Of a stretch of 64,000 nucleotides of DNA, positions 1 through 7,622 are shown in pieces. The stretch is from Acetobacteraceae bacterium. GTDB taxonomy: Bacteria > Pseudomonadota > Alphaproteobacteria > Acetobacterales > Acetobacteraceae. The translations under genes were made by a program, and so were the position numbers. Under the pieces are notes generated by a model. The model was not told the origin of the DNA, did not search any database, and saw nothing but the letters and a program-made list of their open reading frames with translations. The DNA lies in assembly GCA_027482245.1 (NCBI GenBank), contig JAIXWG010000026.1, positions 48,554 to 112,553 of the forward strand. The letters are read 5' to 3'. Each line of letters opens with the position of its first letter. Position 1 is the first letter of the stretch.

Positions 1-2
1 TG

Positions 3-575
3 CGTGAGAACTGGAAGCCACATTCGCTCTACGCTCACATGAAGCCGTGCGACATGCCGCAAGCCCATGTCTTCTATGCGGCCGACAACGCCTATGCCCC
101 AAGTAACACGCCGTGGGTGCCCTCAATCCACATGCCGCGCTGGGCGTCGCGCCTGACCCTGACCGTCACCGATGTGCGGGTGCAGCGGTTGCAGGAGATC
201 AGCCGTGGCGATGCGCTGGATGAAGGCTGCCCGTTTCCGAACATGGCCGCCGGGCCAGACCCCTGCGACTGGTACCGCGACCTGTGGAACCAGCTGCACG
301 GCGCCGGCGGCTGGGATGCGAACCCGGAGGTCGTGGCCGTCAGCTTCACCGTGGAGCGCAGGAACATTGGTGCCGCTGATCCGCGCGCTGCGGCGCTGGC
401 GCAGGCGGCCGGCGCCCTGACCAGCGCCTGCGCCGCCTTCATCGACATGGCGGAGCGCTTCCGCCAGCGGAACGCCCGCGACTGGGCGGAGCGCGCGGAG
501 GCCAAGCAGGCGGAGTGCGAAGCGGCCCTAACCGTCGTGACCGCCGCGGCGCGCCACGGTGCCGCCGATGCCTGA
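3..575 (+). CDS. phage ASCH-domain-like protein (5' end outside window)
   Basis: The open frame runs in from the window edge. The residues before the first ATG at 39 (RENWKPHSLYAH) continue a typical phage ASCH-like fold, so the true start lies upstream. Visible hallmarks are WVPSIHMPRWASRLTL, the segment VTDVRVQRLQEIS and the late core VVAVSFTVERR, all usual in this phage family. The C-terminal 60 residues are an alanine/glutamate-rich helix. ASCH proteins are thought to bind RNA or modified bases; the role in phages is not known to me. The stop overlaps the start of the HNH gene that follows. Confidence 0.7.
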   Translation, partial: RENWKPHSLYAHMKPCDMPQAHVFYAADNAYAPSNTPWVPSIHMPRWASRLTLTVTDVRVQRLQEISRGDALDEGCPFPNMAAGPDPCDWYRDLWNQLHGAGGWDANPEVVAVSFTVERRNIGAADPRAAALAQAAGALTSACAAFIDMAERFRQRNARDWAERAEAKQAECEAALTVVTAAARHGAADA

Positions 576-927
576 CCTTTCCCCCTCGCCCAGCGCCACC
601 GTCCACGACGGGCGCGCGCGATCGCTGGCCACCTTCGACGCCGTCGCCGCGCGCCACGGATGGCGCTGCGTCTACTGCGACGGCACGGCAAGCACCGTCG
701 ATCATGTCATCCCGCGCCGCCTTCGGAAGAAGCGTCCCGATTGGCTGCCCCGCATCAACGCACCGGAGAACCTGATGCCGGCGTGCGAGACCTGCAACCT
801 CATGAAGGGCGGGCAGGACGTCCGGCACTTCCTGCGGTGTGATCCGGCCAGGCTGCGCCGGTTGGTGCGGGCGATGGCCGCGATCAACCCCGGTGCGCTG
901 ACCATGCTCGATGGCGCCGATGGCTGA
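568..927 (+). CDS. HNH endonuclease family protein
   Basis: This 119-residue protein has the core of a small HNH nuclease. A first CVYC pair is followed by DHVIPRR, carrying the DH of the active site, and then NLMPACETCNLMKG with the second CxxC and the distal Asn. The four cysteines would hold a structural zinc. ATG at 568 is chosen because it overlaps the previous stop by eight bases, as elsewhere in this block; GTG at 559 is possible. In phages such enzymes sit near terminase genes or act as DNA nicking factors. The target cannot be read from the sequence. Confidence 0.8.
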   Translation: MPDLSPSPSATVHDGRARSLATFDAVAARHGWRCVYCDGTASTVDHVIPRRLRKKRPDWLPRINAPENLMPACETCNLMKGGQDVRHFLRCDPARLRRLVRAMAAINPGALTMLDGADG

Positions 928-1276
928 CCGCCGCCCCTGGCCCAGCGCCAAGCCGTCCCCTGCTGCCCTGTCCATGGCGGCGGAGCGCGCGGCTTTCCAT
1001 CGTCGCGCCACCAGCGCGGAGGCGCGCGCCTTCCTCCGCGGCATCCAGATGTCCCACGCCGCGGCCGTGACCGCGGCGGAAGACATCTACCTGGAGGCCG
1101 ACCAGCGCGACGCCGACGGCCGTCGAGAGGGCAACGCCCGGGCTGCCGGCGCGAAATTGGCCGCCGCGCGCATCGATGCGCTGCTCGTTGCGGCCGGCGA
1201 TGCATGCGGCCTGTCGCCCAGCCGGAAGGGGACGAAGGCCCTGGTGAAGAAGCTTCTCGCGACGAAGGAAGGGTAG
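911..1276 (+). CDS. hypothetical phage protein
   Basis: I do not recognise this 121-residue protein. It is alanine- and arginine-rich, predicted largely helical, with a basic, proline-containing start (RRPWPSAKPSP) and no signal peptide, membrane segment or cysteine motif. It overlaps the end of the HNH gene by 17 bases, or fewer if ATG 920 is used, and is followed directly by the next gene. The overlap and shared orientation argue that it is a real member of the phage operon. Confidence 0.55.
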   Translation: MAPMADRRPWPSAKPSPAALSMAAERAAFHRRATSAEARAFLRGIQMSHAAAVTAAEDIYLEADQRDADGRREGNARAAGAKLAAARIDALLVAAGDACGLSPSRKGTKALVKKLLATKEG

Positions 1277-1855
1277 GTGATGCTCAAGGACCTGATCGCG
1301 CGGCTTGAGGCGGCGAACGCGCCGGACCGTGCGCTGGATGTGGCGATCTGTCGGGCACTGCCGGATCGCAACCTGCTTGGTCATGCGGCAGGCCTGCCGG
1401 ACGAAGCGCTGGCCCGAACCATCGGCGGCGCACCGCCGGTGACGGAAAGGTTCGACGCGGCGCGACGCCTGTCCGACTGGGTCCTGACCCACGCATCCGA
1501 TCTGCCGGGCGGCCGCGCCACTGTGCGGTTGCGTCGCCGGGGAGGTTCCGACCCGCTGACGAGTGAGGTCCAGGGCGCGACTGATGGCGGCCGACCGGGC
1601 GCGCTGGCCCGGGCCTTCTGCCTTGCCGCGCTGATCGCCCGAATGGCGGACGAAGCCGCCCGGCGGCGGGCTGGTGATCCCAGCGCGACGATCTCGGTCC
1701 CGGTCAAGCTGCTGCGGGAGGCGCATGCCTGCATGCGCGAGTGCGGCTGGCAGCTGGCGCCGGCGGCGGATGACGGATCGGACGGCGTGTTGCAGGCGGC
1801 CGTGGCCGATGTGGAAGACCGCTTCCGGACCCTGCTGGAAGGGGTGGCCGGATGA
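1277..1855 (+). CDS. phage ABA-sandwich-like protein
   Basis: The first 50 residues (LIARLEAANAPDRALDVAICRAL) resemble the start of the phage ABA sandwich domain family, where a short helix leads into LD-AIA. The remaining 140 residues are less typical: an arginine-rich stretch, then two long helices ending with VADVEDRFRTLLEG. GTG 1277 or the next codon ATG 1280 can start translation, just after the preceding stop at 1274-1276. Function is unknown; such genes are common in the early or accessory regions of temperate phages. Confidence 0.55.
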   Translation: MMLKDLIARLEAANAPDRALDVAICRALPDRNLLGHAAGLPDEALARTIGGAPPVTERFDAARRLSDWVLTHASDLPGGRATVRLRRRGGSDPLTSEVQGATDGGRPGALARAFCLAALIARMADEAARRRAGDPSATISVPVKLLREAHACMRECGWQLAPAADDGSDGVLQAAVADVEDRFRTLLEGVAG

Positions 1856-2058
1856 CAGCCGACAAGGAACGCCATCCGGACCACGTGCTGGGCGGCCCTT
1901 CAGAGATGATGGTCTTCGTGCGCGAGGGCTTCATTTACCCGGTGCAGGGCGTGGTCGGCGTGCCGCTGCCGGAGCAGGCGCGCCAGCATGCGGAGCTCAA
2001 CCCCGGGACGCTCCGGGTCGAAGACGTGTCCGGGACTGTCCTGTGGCGCATGCAGTGA
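1852..2058 (+). CDS. small hypothetical phage protein
   Basis: This 68-residue protein is not recognised. Its ATG overlaps the previous stop in an ATGA arrangement, which supports translation coupling and gene reality. It has a mixed composition with an acidic/histidine start and a central hydrophobic stretch (FIYPVQGVVGVPLP) too short and proline-rich for a membrane span. No metal-binding or catalytic motif is visible. Confidence 0.5.
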   Translation: MTADKERHPDHVLGGPSEMMVFVREGFIYPVQGVVGVPLPEQARQHAELNPGTLRVEDVSGTVLWRMQ

Positions 2059-2070
2059 GAGGCGCCCGCC

Positions 2071-2391
2071 ATGCCGATCCGGCCTGAAAACCGCGCCCGC
2101 TACCCGGCCGAGTGGCCGCTGATCTCCCTCTGGGTCCGCGTCTCGGCCGGCTGGACCTGCGAATGGTGCCCGGCCCGGCAGGGGGAGCCTCACCCGATCA
2201 CCCGGTCGCGGGTTGTGCTGACCGTGGCCCACATCCATGACCCGGCGCCGGAGAATGTGGACCCGCGCAACCTGGCCGCGCTCTGCCAGCGCTGCCACCT
2301 GAACCACGACCGCCGGCACCACTTGGCGGTCCAGGCGGCGAACCGGCGGATGAAGTTCGGCGGTCGGGATCTGTTCTGCGATGCGGCGTGA
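2071..2391 (+). CDS. phage HNH-like zinc-binding protein
   Basis: This 106-residue protein begins MPIRPENRARYPAEWPLIS, a start seen in many small phage HNH-like proteins. It continues with CEWC, TVAHIHD in the place of the catalytic DH region, and NLAALCQRCHLNHD with the second cysteine pair and a trailing HH. This is the layout of a treble-clef HNH fold, but the first histidine block reads AHIHD rather than DH, so nuclease activity is uncertain. It is the second HNH-type protein of the element and is distinct from the gene at 568. Confidence 0.75.
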   Translation: MPIRPENRARYPAEWPLISLWVRVSAGWTCEWCPARQGEPHPITRSRVVLTVAHIHDPAPENVDPRNLAALCQRCHLNHDRRHHLAVQAANRRMKFGGRDLFCDAA

Positions 2392-2575
2392 CCTGTCGCC
2401 GGAGGCGCGCGGGGCGGCGCTGGTGCTGGTCTGCCTGCTGCGGGCCCGCGCCGCCCGGATGGCGGGGGAAGATGCCCGGGCGCAGGCCTGGGCCATCCTG
2501 GGGGTGGCGGCCATCTGCTGGTGGCCGGGGTGGTGGCTATGGTGGTGGGCGTGGAAGGAGGCGGGCGGTGAGTGA
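2381..2575 (+). CDS. small tryptophan-rich membrane protein
   Basis: This 64-residue protein has a basic/alanine-rich start and one strongly hydrophobic, tryptophan-rich segment (AICWWPGWWLWWWAW) near its C terminus. It starts 11 bases inside the preceding gene and overlaps the next GTG start by eight bases. A single-span inner-membrane protein is likely. The position in a phage operon would allow a holin-like or superinfection role, but nothing in the sequence proves that. Confidence 0.5.
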   Translation: MRRDLSPEARGAALVLVCLLRARAARMAGEDARAQAWAILGVAAICWWPGWWLWWWAWKEAGGE

Positions 2576-2810
2576 TGACATAGCCGTGATTGCGGCGCGA
2601 CTGACAGCGGCGCAGAAGAGGTGGCTGTTATGGCTGCCGGCCGATGGCAGCGTCCGCGTGATCCAAAAGGGCGCGCCAAGCCTTCGCACGCGACGAACCA
2701 CCCACCGCATCGGCCTGACCAGTTTCTTGCCAGGACGCCCGACGCCTCATCGCCTCACGCCCGCAGGTATCGCCGCCCGGGCCATCATTGCGGCAAGGCC
2801 GGAGGGCTGA
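2568..2810 (+). CDS. small hypothetical phage protein, GTG start
   Basis: This 80-residue frame starts at GTG 2568, overlapping the membrane-protein stop. The N-terminal part (LTAAQKRWLLWLPADGS) looks like the first helices of a winged-helix domain seen in many phage genes, followed by a basic, threonine-rich tail. The second half (LTPAGIAARAIIAAR) would close the domain. A DNA-binding function is plausible but unproven. It is the last plus-strand gene of the element. Confidence 0.5.
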   Translation: MSDDIAVIAARLTAAQKRWLLWLPADGSVRVIQKGAPSLRTRRTTHRIGLTSFLPGRPTPHRLTPAGIAARAIIAARPEG

Positions 2811-2844
2811 CGCCTCCGTCAAGGCAGATGATCAGAGCTTCCCG

Positions 2845-2874
2845 AATTCGGTCCGATTTCGTCCAATTCGGTCC
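2845..2874. repeat. three tandem decamers, possible integrase or excisionase arm sites
   Basis: Three head-to-tail ten-base units lie at 2845-2854 (AATTCGGTCC), 2855-2864 (GATTTCGTCC) and 2865-2874 (AATTCGGTCC). The first and third are identical and the middle one differs at three positions. The ten-base spacing is one helical turn, and the stretch is AT-richer than its surroundings. It lies between the last phage gene and the tRNA attachment target, where arm-type recombinase or directionality-factor sites are expected. The assignment is inference. Confidence 0.4.
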
Positions 2875-2876
2875 GT

Positions 2877-3155
2877 TCACACCTTGATGCGCTGGACCGG
2901 GCCGCCGCCGGCGTAGCCCTTCGCCCCCGCCTGAATGTCGTCCACCAGCTCCGTCGAGGCAGGCCGGGCGCCGCAGCCGCGGCACCGCAGGCGCCTAGCG
3001 ATCTGGCCGATGTCGGTTTCGCGCCGCCATTCCCGCAGCAGCATGCGAATCGGTATCTGTGTGGAGCGGCCGCAGCCGCATCGGGTGTCCAGCCACCAGC
3101 CATCGAAGTCGGACAGCAGCAAGGGCGGCGCCCCCGGACCCTCAGGGAAACTCAA
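2877..3155 (-). CDS. zinc-ribbon-like hypothetical protein
   Basis: The frame carries a clear core: FDGWWLDTRCGCGRS, then IPIRMLLREW and LRCRGCGARP, giving a CxC and a CxxC pair about 35 residues apart that would bind zinc. Short proteins with this pattern occur in Acetobacteraceae; no function is known to me. An ATG exists at 3236 but lies inside the tRNA gene, so it is unlikely. TTG at 3155 gives about 92 residues and is my tentative start, with a weak ribosome site. The gene faces the plus-strand phage operon and lies just inside the tRNA boundary. Confidence 0.5.
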   Translation of the reverse strand: MSFPEGPGAPPLLLSDFDGWWLDTRCGCGRSTQIPIRMLLREWRRETDIGQIARRLRCRGCGARPASTELVDDIQAGAKGYAGGGPVQRIKV

Positions 3156-3224
3156 AACAAATTCAAAACGTGAACATAGCGCAAATGCCGCACCGCCGGG
3201 GAATGGCGGTTTTCTGCGGGAAAA

Positions 3225-3300
<76 letters not shown>

Positions 3301-3398
3301 CGCTGCGGCGGGGCCTATAGCGCCCGGCGCGGCGGCGGACAACCCGCTTCGCGCCCCTACCCTGCCGCTCTCGCGCAAAACTGCTACGCTTCCCGCAG

Positions 3399-4436
3399 AT
3401 GCGCCGCCTCCTGCTCCTCCTCGCCCTGCTGGTCATCGGTGGCGCCGCCCTCTGGGCCCTGGTCGGGATGCCGCCCCGCGTCCGGATCGCGACAGCCACC
3501 AGCGGCGCCGCGCTGGAAGCGGTCTATGCCACCGGGGCGGTGGAGCCGGTGCATTGGGCCCGGGTCGGCCCCGCCGTGCGCGGCCGCGTCAGCGCCGTGA
3601 TGGCGGAGGAAGGGGCCCGGGTCACGGAAGGCCAGGTGCTCGCCCGGATCGATGACCGCCAGACCCGCTCCATGGCGGATGAGGCCGAGGCCCGCGCCCG
3701 CTTCGCGCAGGAGGACCTGGCCCGCACCCGCACCCTGGTCGCCCGCGACATCGCCGCCCGCGCGACGCTGGAGCGGGCGGAGCGGGACGCCCGCGCCGCG
3801 CGGTCCGTGGCCGATGCCGCCGTGCAGCGGCTGGACGACTACCTGGTCCGCGCGCCCACCGATGGCGTGGTGCTGCGGCGCGACGTGGAGGTGGGGGAGG
3901 TGGTGGACACCCCCGCCAGCCTGTTCTGGATCGGCCAGCCCCGGCCGCTGCGCGTGACGGCGGAGGTGGATGAGGACGACATCGCCCGCATCGCCACCGG
4001 CCAGCGGGTGCTGCTGCGCGCCGATGCCTTCGCCCGCCAGGTGCTGACGGCCGAGGTCGCGCAGATCACGCCGAAGGGCGACACCTCCCGCAAGGCCTAT
4101 CGCGTGCGCCTCTCCCTGCCGGAGGATACGCCCCTGCTGATCGGCATGACGGTGGAGGCGAACATCGTGCTGCGGGAAACGCCGGACGCGGTGCTGCTGC
4201 CGCCCTCCGCCGTGGTCCTGCCGCCGGCGCCCCGCAATCCCACCAGTACCGCCCGCGGCCCCGCCTTCGTCTGGGTGGTGGAGAAGGAGCGCGTGCGGCG
4301 GCGGGAGGTGGAGATCGGTGTCCAGGCCCCCCGCAGCATCGAGATCCGCCGCGGCCTGGCGGTGGGGGAGGCGGTGGTGCTCGCCCCGCCGGAGGGGCTG
4401 GCGGACGGCCAGGCGGTCCGGCTGGCGCCGCCCTGA
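3399..4436 (+). CDS. periplasmic adaptor (membrane fusion protein) of an ABC exporter
   Basis: This 345-residue protein has an N-terminal membrane anchor (residues 4-22), a split biotinyl-lipoyl domain (RGRVSAVMAEEGARVTEGQV near residue 60, then APTDGVVL near 150), a short alpha-helical hairpin between them and beta-barrel segments after residue 190. This is the HlyD/MacA adaptor fold that links an inner-membrane transporter to an outer-membrane channel or delivers substrate across the periplasm. The stop overlaps the permease start by one base (TGATG), so the three genes form an operon. No TolC-like gene is nearby. The substrate is unknown; MacA- or DevB-like are both fair labels. Confidence 0.85.
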   Translation: MRRLLLLLALLVIGGAALWALVGMPPRVRIATATSGAALEAVYATGAVEPVHWARVGPAVRGRVSAVMAEEGARVTEGQVLARIDDRQTRSMADEAEARARFAQEDLARTRTLVARDIAARATLERAERDARAARSVADAAVQRLDDYLVRAPTDGVVLRRDVEVGEVVDTPASLFWIGQPRPLRVTAEVDEDDIARIATGQRVLLRADAFARQVLTAEVAQITPKGDTSRKAYRVRLSLPEDTPLLIGMTVEANIVLRETPDAVLLPPSAVVLPPAPRNPTSTARGPAFVWVVEKERVRRREVEIGVQAPRSIEIRRGLAVGEAVVLAPPEGLADGQAVRLAPP

Positions 4437-5680
4437 TGTTCCTCATGCTCGACATCGCGCGGGGCATGCTGGCGCGAAGGCGGCGGCAGACGCTGGTCTC
4501 GGTCAGCGGGGTCGCGCTCGGCGTCGCCTTCTTCATCGCGATCGTCGCGGTGATGCGAGGCTTCCAGACCTATTTCGTCGACCAGATCATCGACGTCGCG
4601 CCGCATATCACCATCAAGGACGAGACCCGCATCCCGGCGCCCCAGGCGGCGGAACTGCTGTACCCCCGCGCGGCTGTGGCGATCAGCGGCGTGAAGCCCC
4701 GCGACCGCATCCGCGGCATCCGCGCCGCCGGCGACAAGGTGGCGATGCTGGAGGCGATGGAGGGCGTCTCCGCCGCCCCGGTGCTGCAGGGCCAGGCGCT
4801 GATGCGCTACGGGTCGCGCGACGTCTCCGCCGCGGTGACGGGCATCGACCCCGCGCGGCATGTCCGCGTCTCCAACATCGAGAAGGACATGACGGCGGGG
4901 CGGCTCGAGGATCTGCGCCGCACCGCCAACGGCATCATCATCGGGGAGGGGCTGGGCCAGCGCCTCGGTATCGGGATGGGCGACACGCTGACGGTGATCT
5001 CGGCCCAGGGCGTGGTGCTGTCGATGCAGGTGGCGGGGCTGTTCCGCACCGGCATCCAGACGGTGGACCAGGGCAACGCCTTCGCGCTGCTGAAGGTGAA
5101 CCAGGTGCTGCAGGACCGGCCGAACGTCGTGAACCAGATCCTGGTCCGCCTGGCCGACGTGACCCAGGCGGAGCCGATGGCGCGGCTGATCGAGGCCCGT
5201 TTCGGCGATCGGGCGGAAAGCTGGGAGGAGCAGAGCGCCAACGTCCTGACGGTCTTCGTCATCCAGAACGCCATTACCTATTCCATCACCGGCGCCATCC
5301 TGCTGGTCGCCGCCTTCGGCATCTACAACATCATCTCCACCGTGGTGTTCGAGAAGACGCGCGACATCGCCATCCTGAAGTCGCTGGGCTTCACGGAGGG
5401 GGACATCCAGTTCCTGTTCCTGATCCAGGGGCTGGTGGCGGGGCTGCTCGGCGCGGCGCTGGGCTGCGTGCTGGGCGCGCTGATGATCGAGGCGCTGGCC
5501 CAGGTCCGCTTCTCCACCTCGACGCCCTCCGGCAGCACCGGCTTCATCCTGTACCGGGACTGGCGGGTCTATGCCGCCGCGACCTTCTTCGCCCTGGTGG
5601 CGGCGGGCATCGCCTCAGTGATTCCGGCGCGGCGTGCCAGCAAGCTCGATCCCGTGCAGGTGGTGCGTGGCGCCGCCTGA
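4436..5680 (+). CDS. FtsX-type ABC transporter permease
   Basis: This 414-residue protein has the four-span MacB/LolE layout. There is one span near residues 20-40, a large periplasmic domain to about residue 275, then three spans, including ITYSITGAILLVAAFGIYNI and a C-terminal hydrophobic block. KTRDIAILKSLGFTEGDI is the usual cytoplasmic coupling loop after span two, and the C terminus (IPARRASKLDPVQVVRG) is the family signature. Such permeases use mechanotransmission to move substrates within the periplasm instead of pumping across the membrane. The ATPase follows with a 14-base overlap. DevC-like or MacB-like; substrate unknown. Confidence 0.87.
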   Translation: MFLMLDIARGMLARRRRQTLVSVSGVALGVAFFIAIVAVMRGFQTYFVDQIIDVAPHITIKDETRIPAPQAAELLYPRAAVAISGVKPRDRIRGIRAAGDKVAMLEAMEGVSAAPVLQGQALMRYGSRDVSAAVTGIDPARHVRVSNIEKDMTAGRLEDLRRTANGIIIGEGLGQRLGIGMGDTLTVISAQGVVLSMQVAGLFRTGIQTVDQGNAFALLKVNQVLQDRPNVVNQILVRLADVTQAEPMARLIEARFGDRAESWEEQSANVLTVFVIQNAITYSITGAILLVAAFGIYNIISTVVFEKTRDIAILKSLGFTEGDIQFLFLIQGLVAGLLGAALGCVLGALMIEALAQVRFSTSTPSGSTGFILYRDWRVYAAATFFALVAAGIASVIPARRASKLDPVQVVRGAA

Positions 5681-6368
5681 TGCGCCCCTGCTGGAAGCCG
5701 TCGGCGCCACGCGGCGATTGCCGGAAGGCGCGGTGCTGGTTCGGGACGTGGACCTGGTGTTCCGGCGCGGCGAATTCGTCGCGGTCACCGGGCCGTCCGG
5801 GTCCGGCAAATCCTCGCTGCTCTACCTGCTCGGCCTGCTGGACCGGCCGAGTGCGGGGCATGTGGCGCTGGAAGGGCGGGACACTGCCAGGCTTTCTTCC
5901 AACGAATTGGCGGCGCTGCGCCTGGCGAAGCTGGGCTTCGTGTTCCAGTTCCACTTCCTGCTGCCGGAATTCACCGCGCTGGACAATGTGCAGATCCCCA
6001 TTCGCCGGCTCGGCCGGTTGAAGGGGGATGCGGTTCGGGCGCGCGCCATGGCGCTGCTCGGCGCGCTCGGCCTGGGTGATGCGGCGCGCAAGCTGCCGGA
6101 ACAGCTCTCCGGCGGCATGCGCCAGCGCGCCGCGATCGCCCGCGCCCTGGCGAACGACCCCGCGCTGATCCTGGCCGATGAGCCGACCGGCAACCTGGAT
6201 ACCGCCAATGCCGCCGGCGTCTTCGACATCTTCGAGCGGCTGGCGCGGGAGGAGGGGCGCACCATCATCGTGATCACCCATGACCCCGACCTGGCCCGCC
6301 GCGCCACGCGGCGCATCCAACTGGTGGATGGGCGGATCGTGAGTGATAGCGGGGGGGCGACGGGATGA
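5667..6368 (+). CDS. ABC transporter ATPase (LolD/MacB family)
   Basis: The 233-residue ATPase shows Walker A (GPSGSGKSS), Q-loop region (FVFQFHFLLPEFTALDN), signature (LSGGMRQR), Walker B (LILADEPTG) and the H-loop (IITHD). NLDTANAAGVFDIF after Walker B is typical of the LolD/MacB subfamily, which powers FtsX-like permeases. GTG 5667 is chosen over upstream ATG 5634 because the family starts shortly before the first beta strand and it limits the overlap with the permease to 14 bases. It completes the three-gene exporter started at 3399. Confidence 0.9.
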   Translation: MAPPDAPLLEAVGATRRLPEGAVLVRDVDLVFRRGEFVAVTGPSGSGKSSLLYLLGLLDRPSAGHVALEGRDTARLSSNELAALRLAKLGFVFQFHFLLPEFTALDNVQIPIRRLGRLKGDAVRARAMALLGALGLGDAARKLPEQLSGGMRQRAAIARALANDPALILADEPTGNLDTANAAGVFDIFERLAREEGRTIIVITHDPDLARRATRRIQLVDGRIVSDSGGATG

Positions 6369-6371
6369 TTT

Positions 6372-6445
6372 GCGCCCGCCCATGGCGGGCGAGCGCGCGA
6401 AGGCGCGCCGCCGCCTATGCCGCGAAGCCAAGGCCCCGGAGGGGC
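6372..6445. repeat. cluster of three GC-rich hairpins between convergent genes
   Basis: Three short perfect inverted repeats follow one another: GCCCGCC/GGCGGGC (6372-6388), GCGCGC/GCGCGC near 6391-6406, and GGCCCC/GGGGCC near 6431-6445. They fill the gap between the ends of the ATPase gene and the M20 gene. A run of A bases follows at about 6467. They may end transcription from both sides, or be a repeated intergenic element; only one copy is seen here. Confidence 0.4.
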
Positions 6446-6472
6446 CGCCCGGCGACCGAGGGCATAAAAAAC

Positions 6473-7573
6473 CTACGCTGAAGCCAGGAATCGTTCGAAG
6501 ACCGGCACCGCATCGACCAGGTCCTGCGCGCGGGCGCATTCGCGCGGCGTGTGGGCGGTGCTGATGTCCCCGGGGCCGAGCACGACGCAGGGGGCCAGCG
6601 CCTGCAACTCACTGGCATCGGTGCCGTAGGGCGCGGTGCGGGCGGGCTGGTTGGTCAGCGACACGGCCAGGGTGATCAGCGGATGGTCGCGCGGCAGTTC
6701 CGGCGGGAAGCCCTCATGCTGCTCCGCCAGCTCGATCCCGGCATCGCGCGCGGCCTGGCGGACGGCGTGCAGGATGGGCTTGGGATCGACCTTCGCGCTG
6801 TAGCGGAATTTGATGAACGCGCTGGCCTTGGCGACCGTCACGTTCATGGCGGTGCCGTGGTTGTCGAGCACCAGGTTGAAGTCACTGAAGGGCGGTTCGT
6901 AGTCCTGGTCCTGCAGCGCGGGGTTGGTGCGGAGTTCGTCATGGACGCTGCGCATCGCGGCCAGGAAGGGCAGCAGCTTCCAGTTGGCGTTCACCCCCTT
7001 GCCGGTGGAGGAATGCGCCTGCAGCCCGCGCGCGGTGGCGGTGAAGGCGATGTGGCTTCGGTGTCCGCGCACCGGCACCAGCCCCGTCGGTTCCGCCACC
7101 ACGATCCCCTTCAGGCCGATCGACTTCGCGAGCGCCGACTGCTTGGCGATGATGGCCGCGCCCTGCTTCGTCGTCTCCTCATCCGCCGTGATGAGGAGGG
7201 TGGCGCCGACGCCGGCGGGCGCCCTCTGCGCGGCGACGATCGCGGCGGCGACCTGGCCCTTCATGTCCACGCTGCCGAGGCCGTGCAGGAACCCCGCCTC
7301 GTCGATCCGCGGCGTCCAGGGCGCGCTTTCCCACCCCGTGGCGGGCACCGTGTCCATGTGGCCGGACAGCGCATAGCCGCCCTTCGGTCCCTTGTGGGCG
7401 ACCAATGCACGCTTCGCAACGCCGTTGCCGTCCGTGTAGTCCAGCCGCTCCACCTCGAAGCCGGCCAGTTCCTGCTCCACCCGTTCGGCGACTGGCAGGT
7501 TGGAGAGGGAGGAACGGCTGTCGATCGCGATGAGGTCGGCAGCCAGGCGGAGGACGGGGTCGGTCGTGATCAT
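6473..7573 (-). CDS. M20-family metallopeptidase/deacylase (ArgE/DapE-like)
   Basis: This 366-residue enzyme keeps the di-zinc ligands of M20 amidohydrolases: SGHMDTVP, GSVDMKG, the ADEET pair with the catalytic Glu, AEPTG, and a C-terminal STAHTPRE histidine. The insert between these blocks is the usual dimerisation domain. The family removes acyl groups from amino acids or cleaves dipeptides in the cytoplasm. ATG 7573 is preferred over an upstream ATG at 7624 because it begins just before the first conserved helix, has a GAGG ribosome site and leaves a divergent promoter gap to the PLP-enzyme gene. The context suggests acyl- or D-amino-acid catabolism; the substrate is not determined. Confidence 0.85.
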   Translation of the reverse strand: MITTDPVLRLAADLIAIDSRSSLSNLPVAERVEQELAGFEVERLDYTDGNGVAKRALVAHKGPKGGYALSGHMDTVPATGWESAPWTPRIDEAGFLHGLGSVDMKGQVAAAIVAAQRAPAGVGATLLITADEETTKQGAAIIAKQSALAKSIGLKGIVVAEPTGLVPVRGHRSHIAFTATARGLQAHSSTGKGVNANWKLLPFLAAMRSVHDELRTNPALQDQDYEPPFSDFNLVLDNHGTAMNVTVAKASAFIKFRYSAKVDPKPILHAVRQAARDAGIELAEQHEGFPPELPRDHPLITLAVSLTNQPARTAPYGTDASELQALAPCVVLGPGDISTAHTPRECARAQDLVDAVPVFERFLASA

Positions 7574-7622
7574 GCCGGGAGCCTCGCTTGCCGCCGCGGT
7601 TCCGGCAAGGGAGAGTGCACTC

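Larger units (their letters stand above)
1..3224. mobile_element. end of a prophage or prophage-like integrated element
   Basis: Eight short, mostly overlapping plus-strand genes run from the window edge to 2810. Several resemble phage accessory proteins: an ASCH-like protein, two small HNH proteins and an ABA-sandwich-like protein. A minus-strand zinc-ribbon-like gene follows, and the block stops at the 3' end of a tRNA-Thr gene, a common integration target. No integrase, capsid or terminase gene is visible, so the rest of the element must lie upstream of the window. The exact right boundary is inferred from the tRNA position; the duplicated core site cannot be seen here. Confidence 0.7.

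Noticed and set aside
4318..6021. Long plus-strand frame across the permease gene
   Set aside because: It is a GC-driven shadow frame with extreme Arg/Gly/Pro content; the FtsX permease frame is clearly the real gene.
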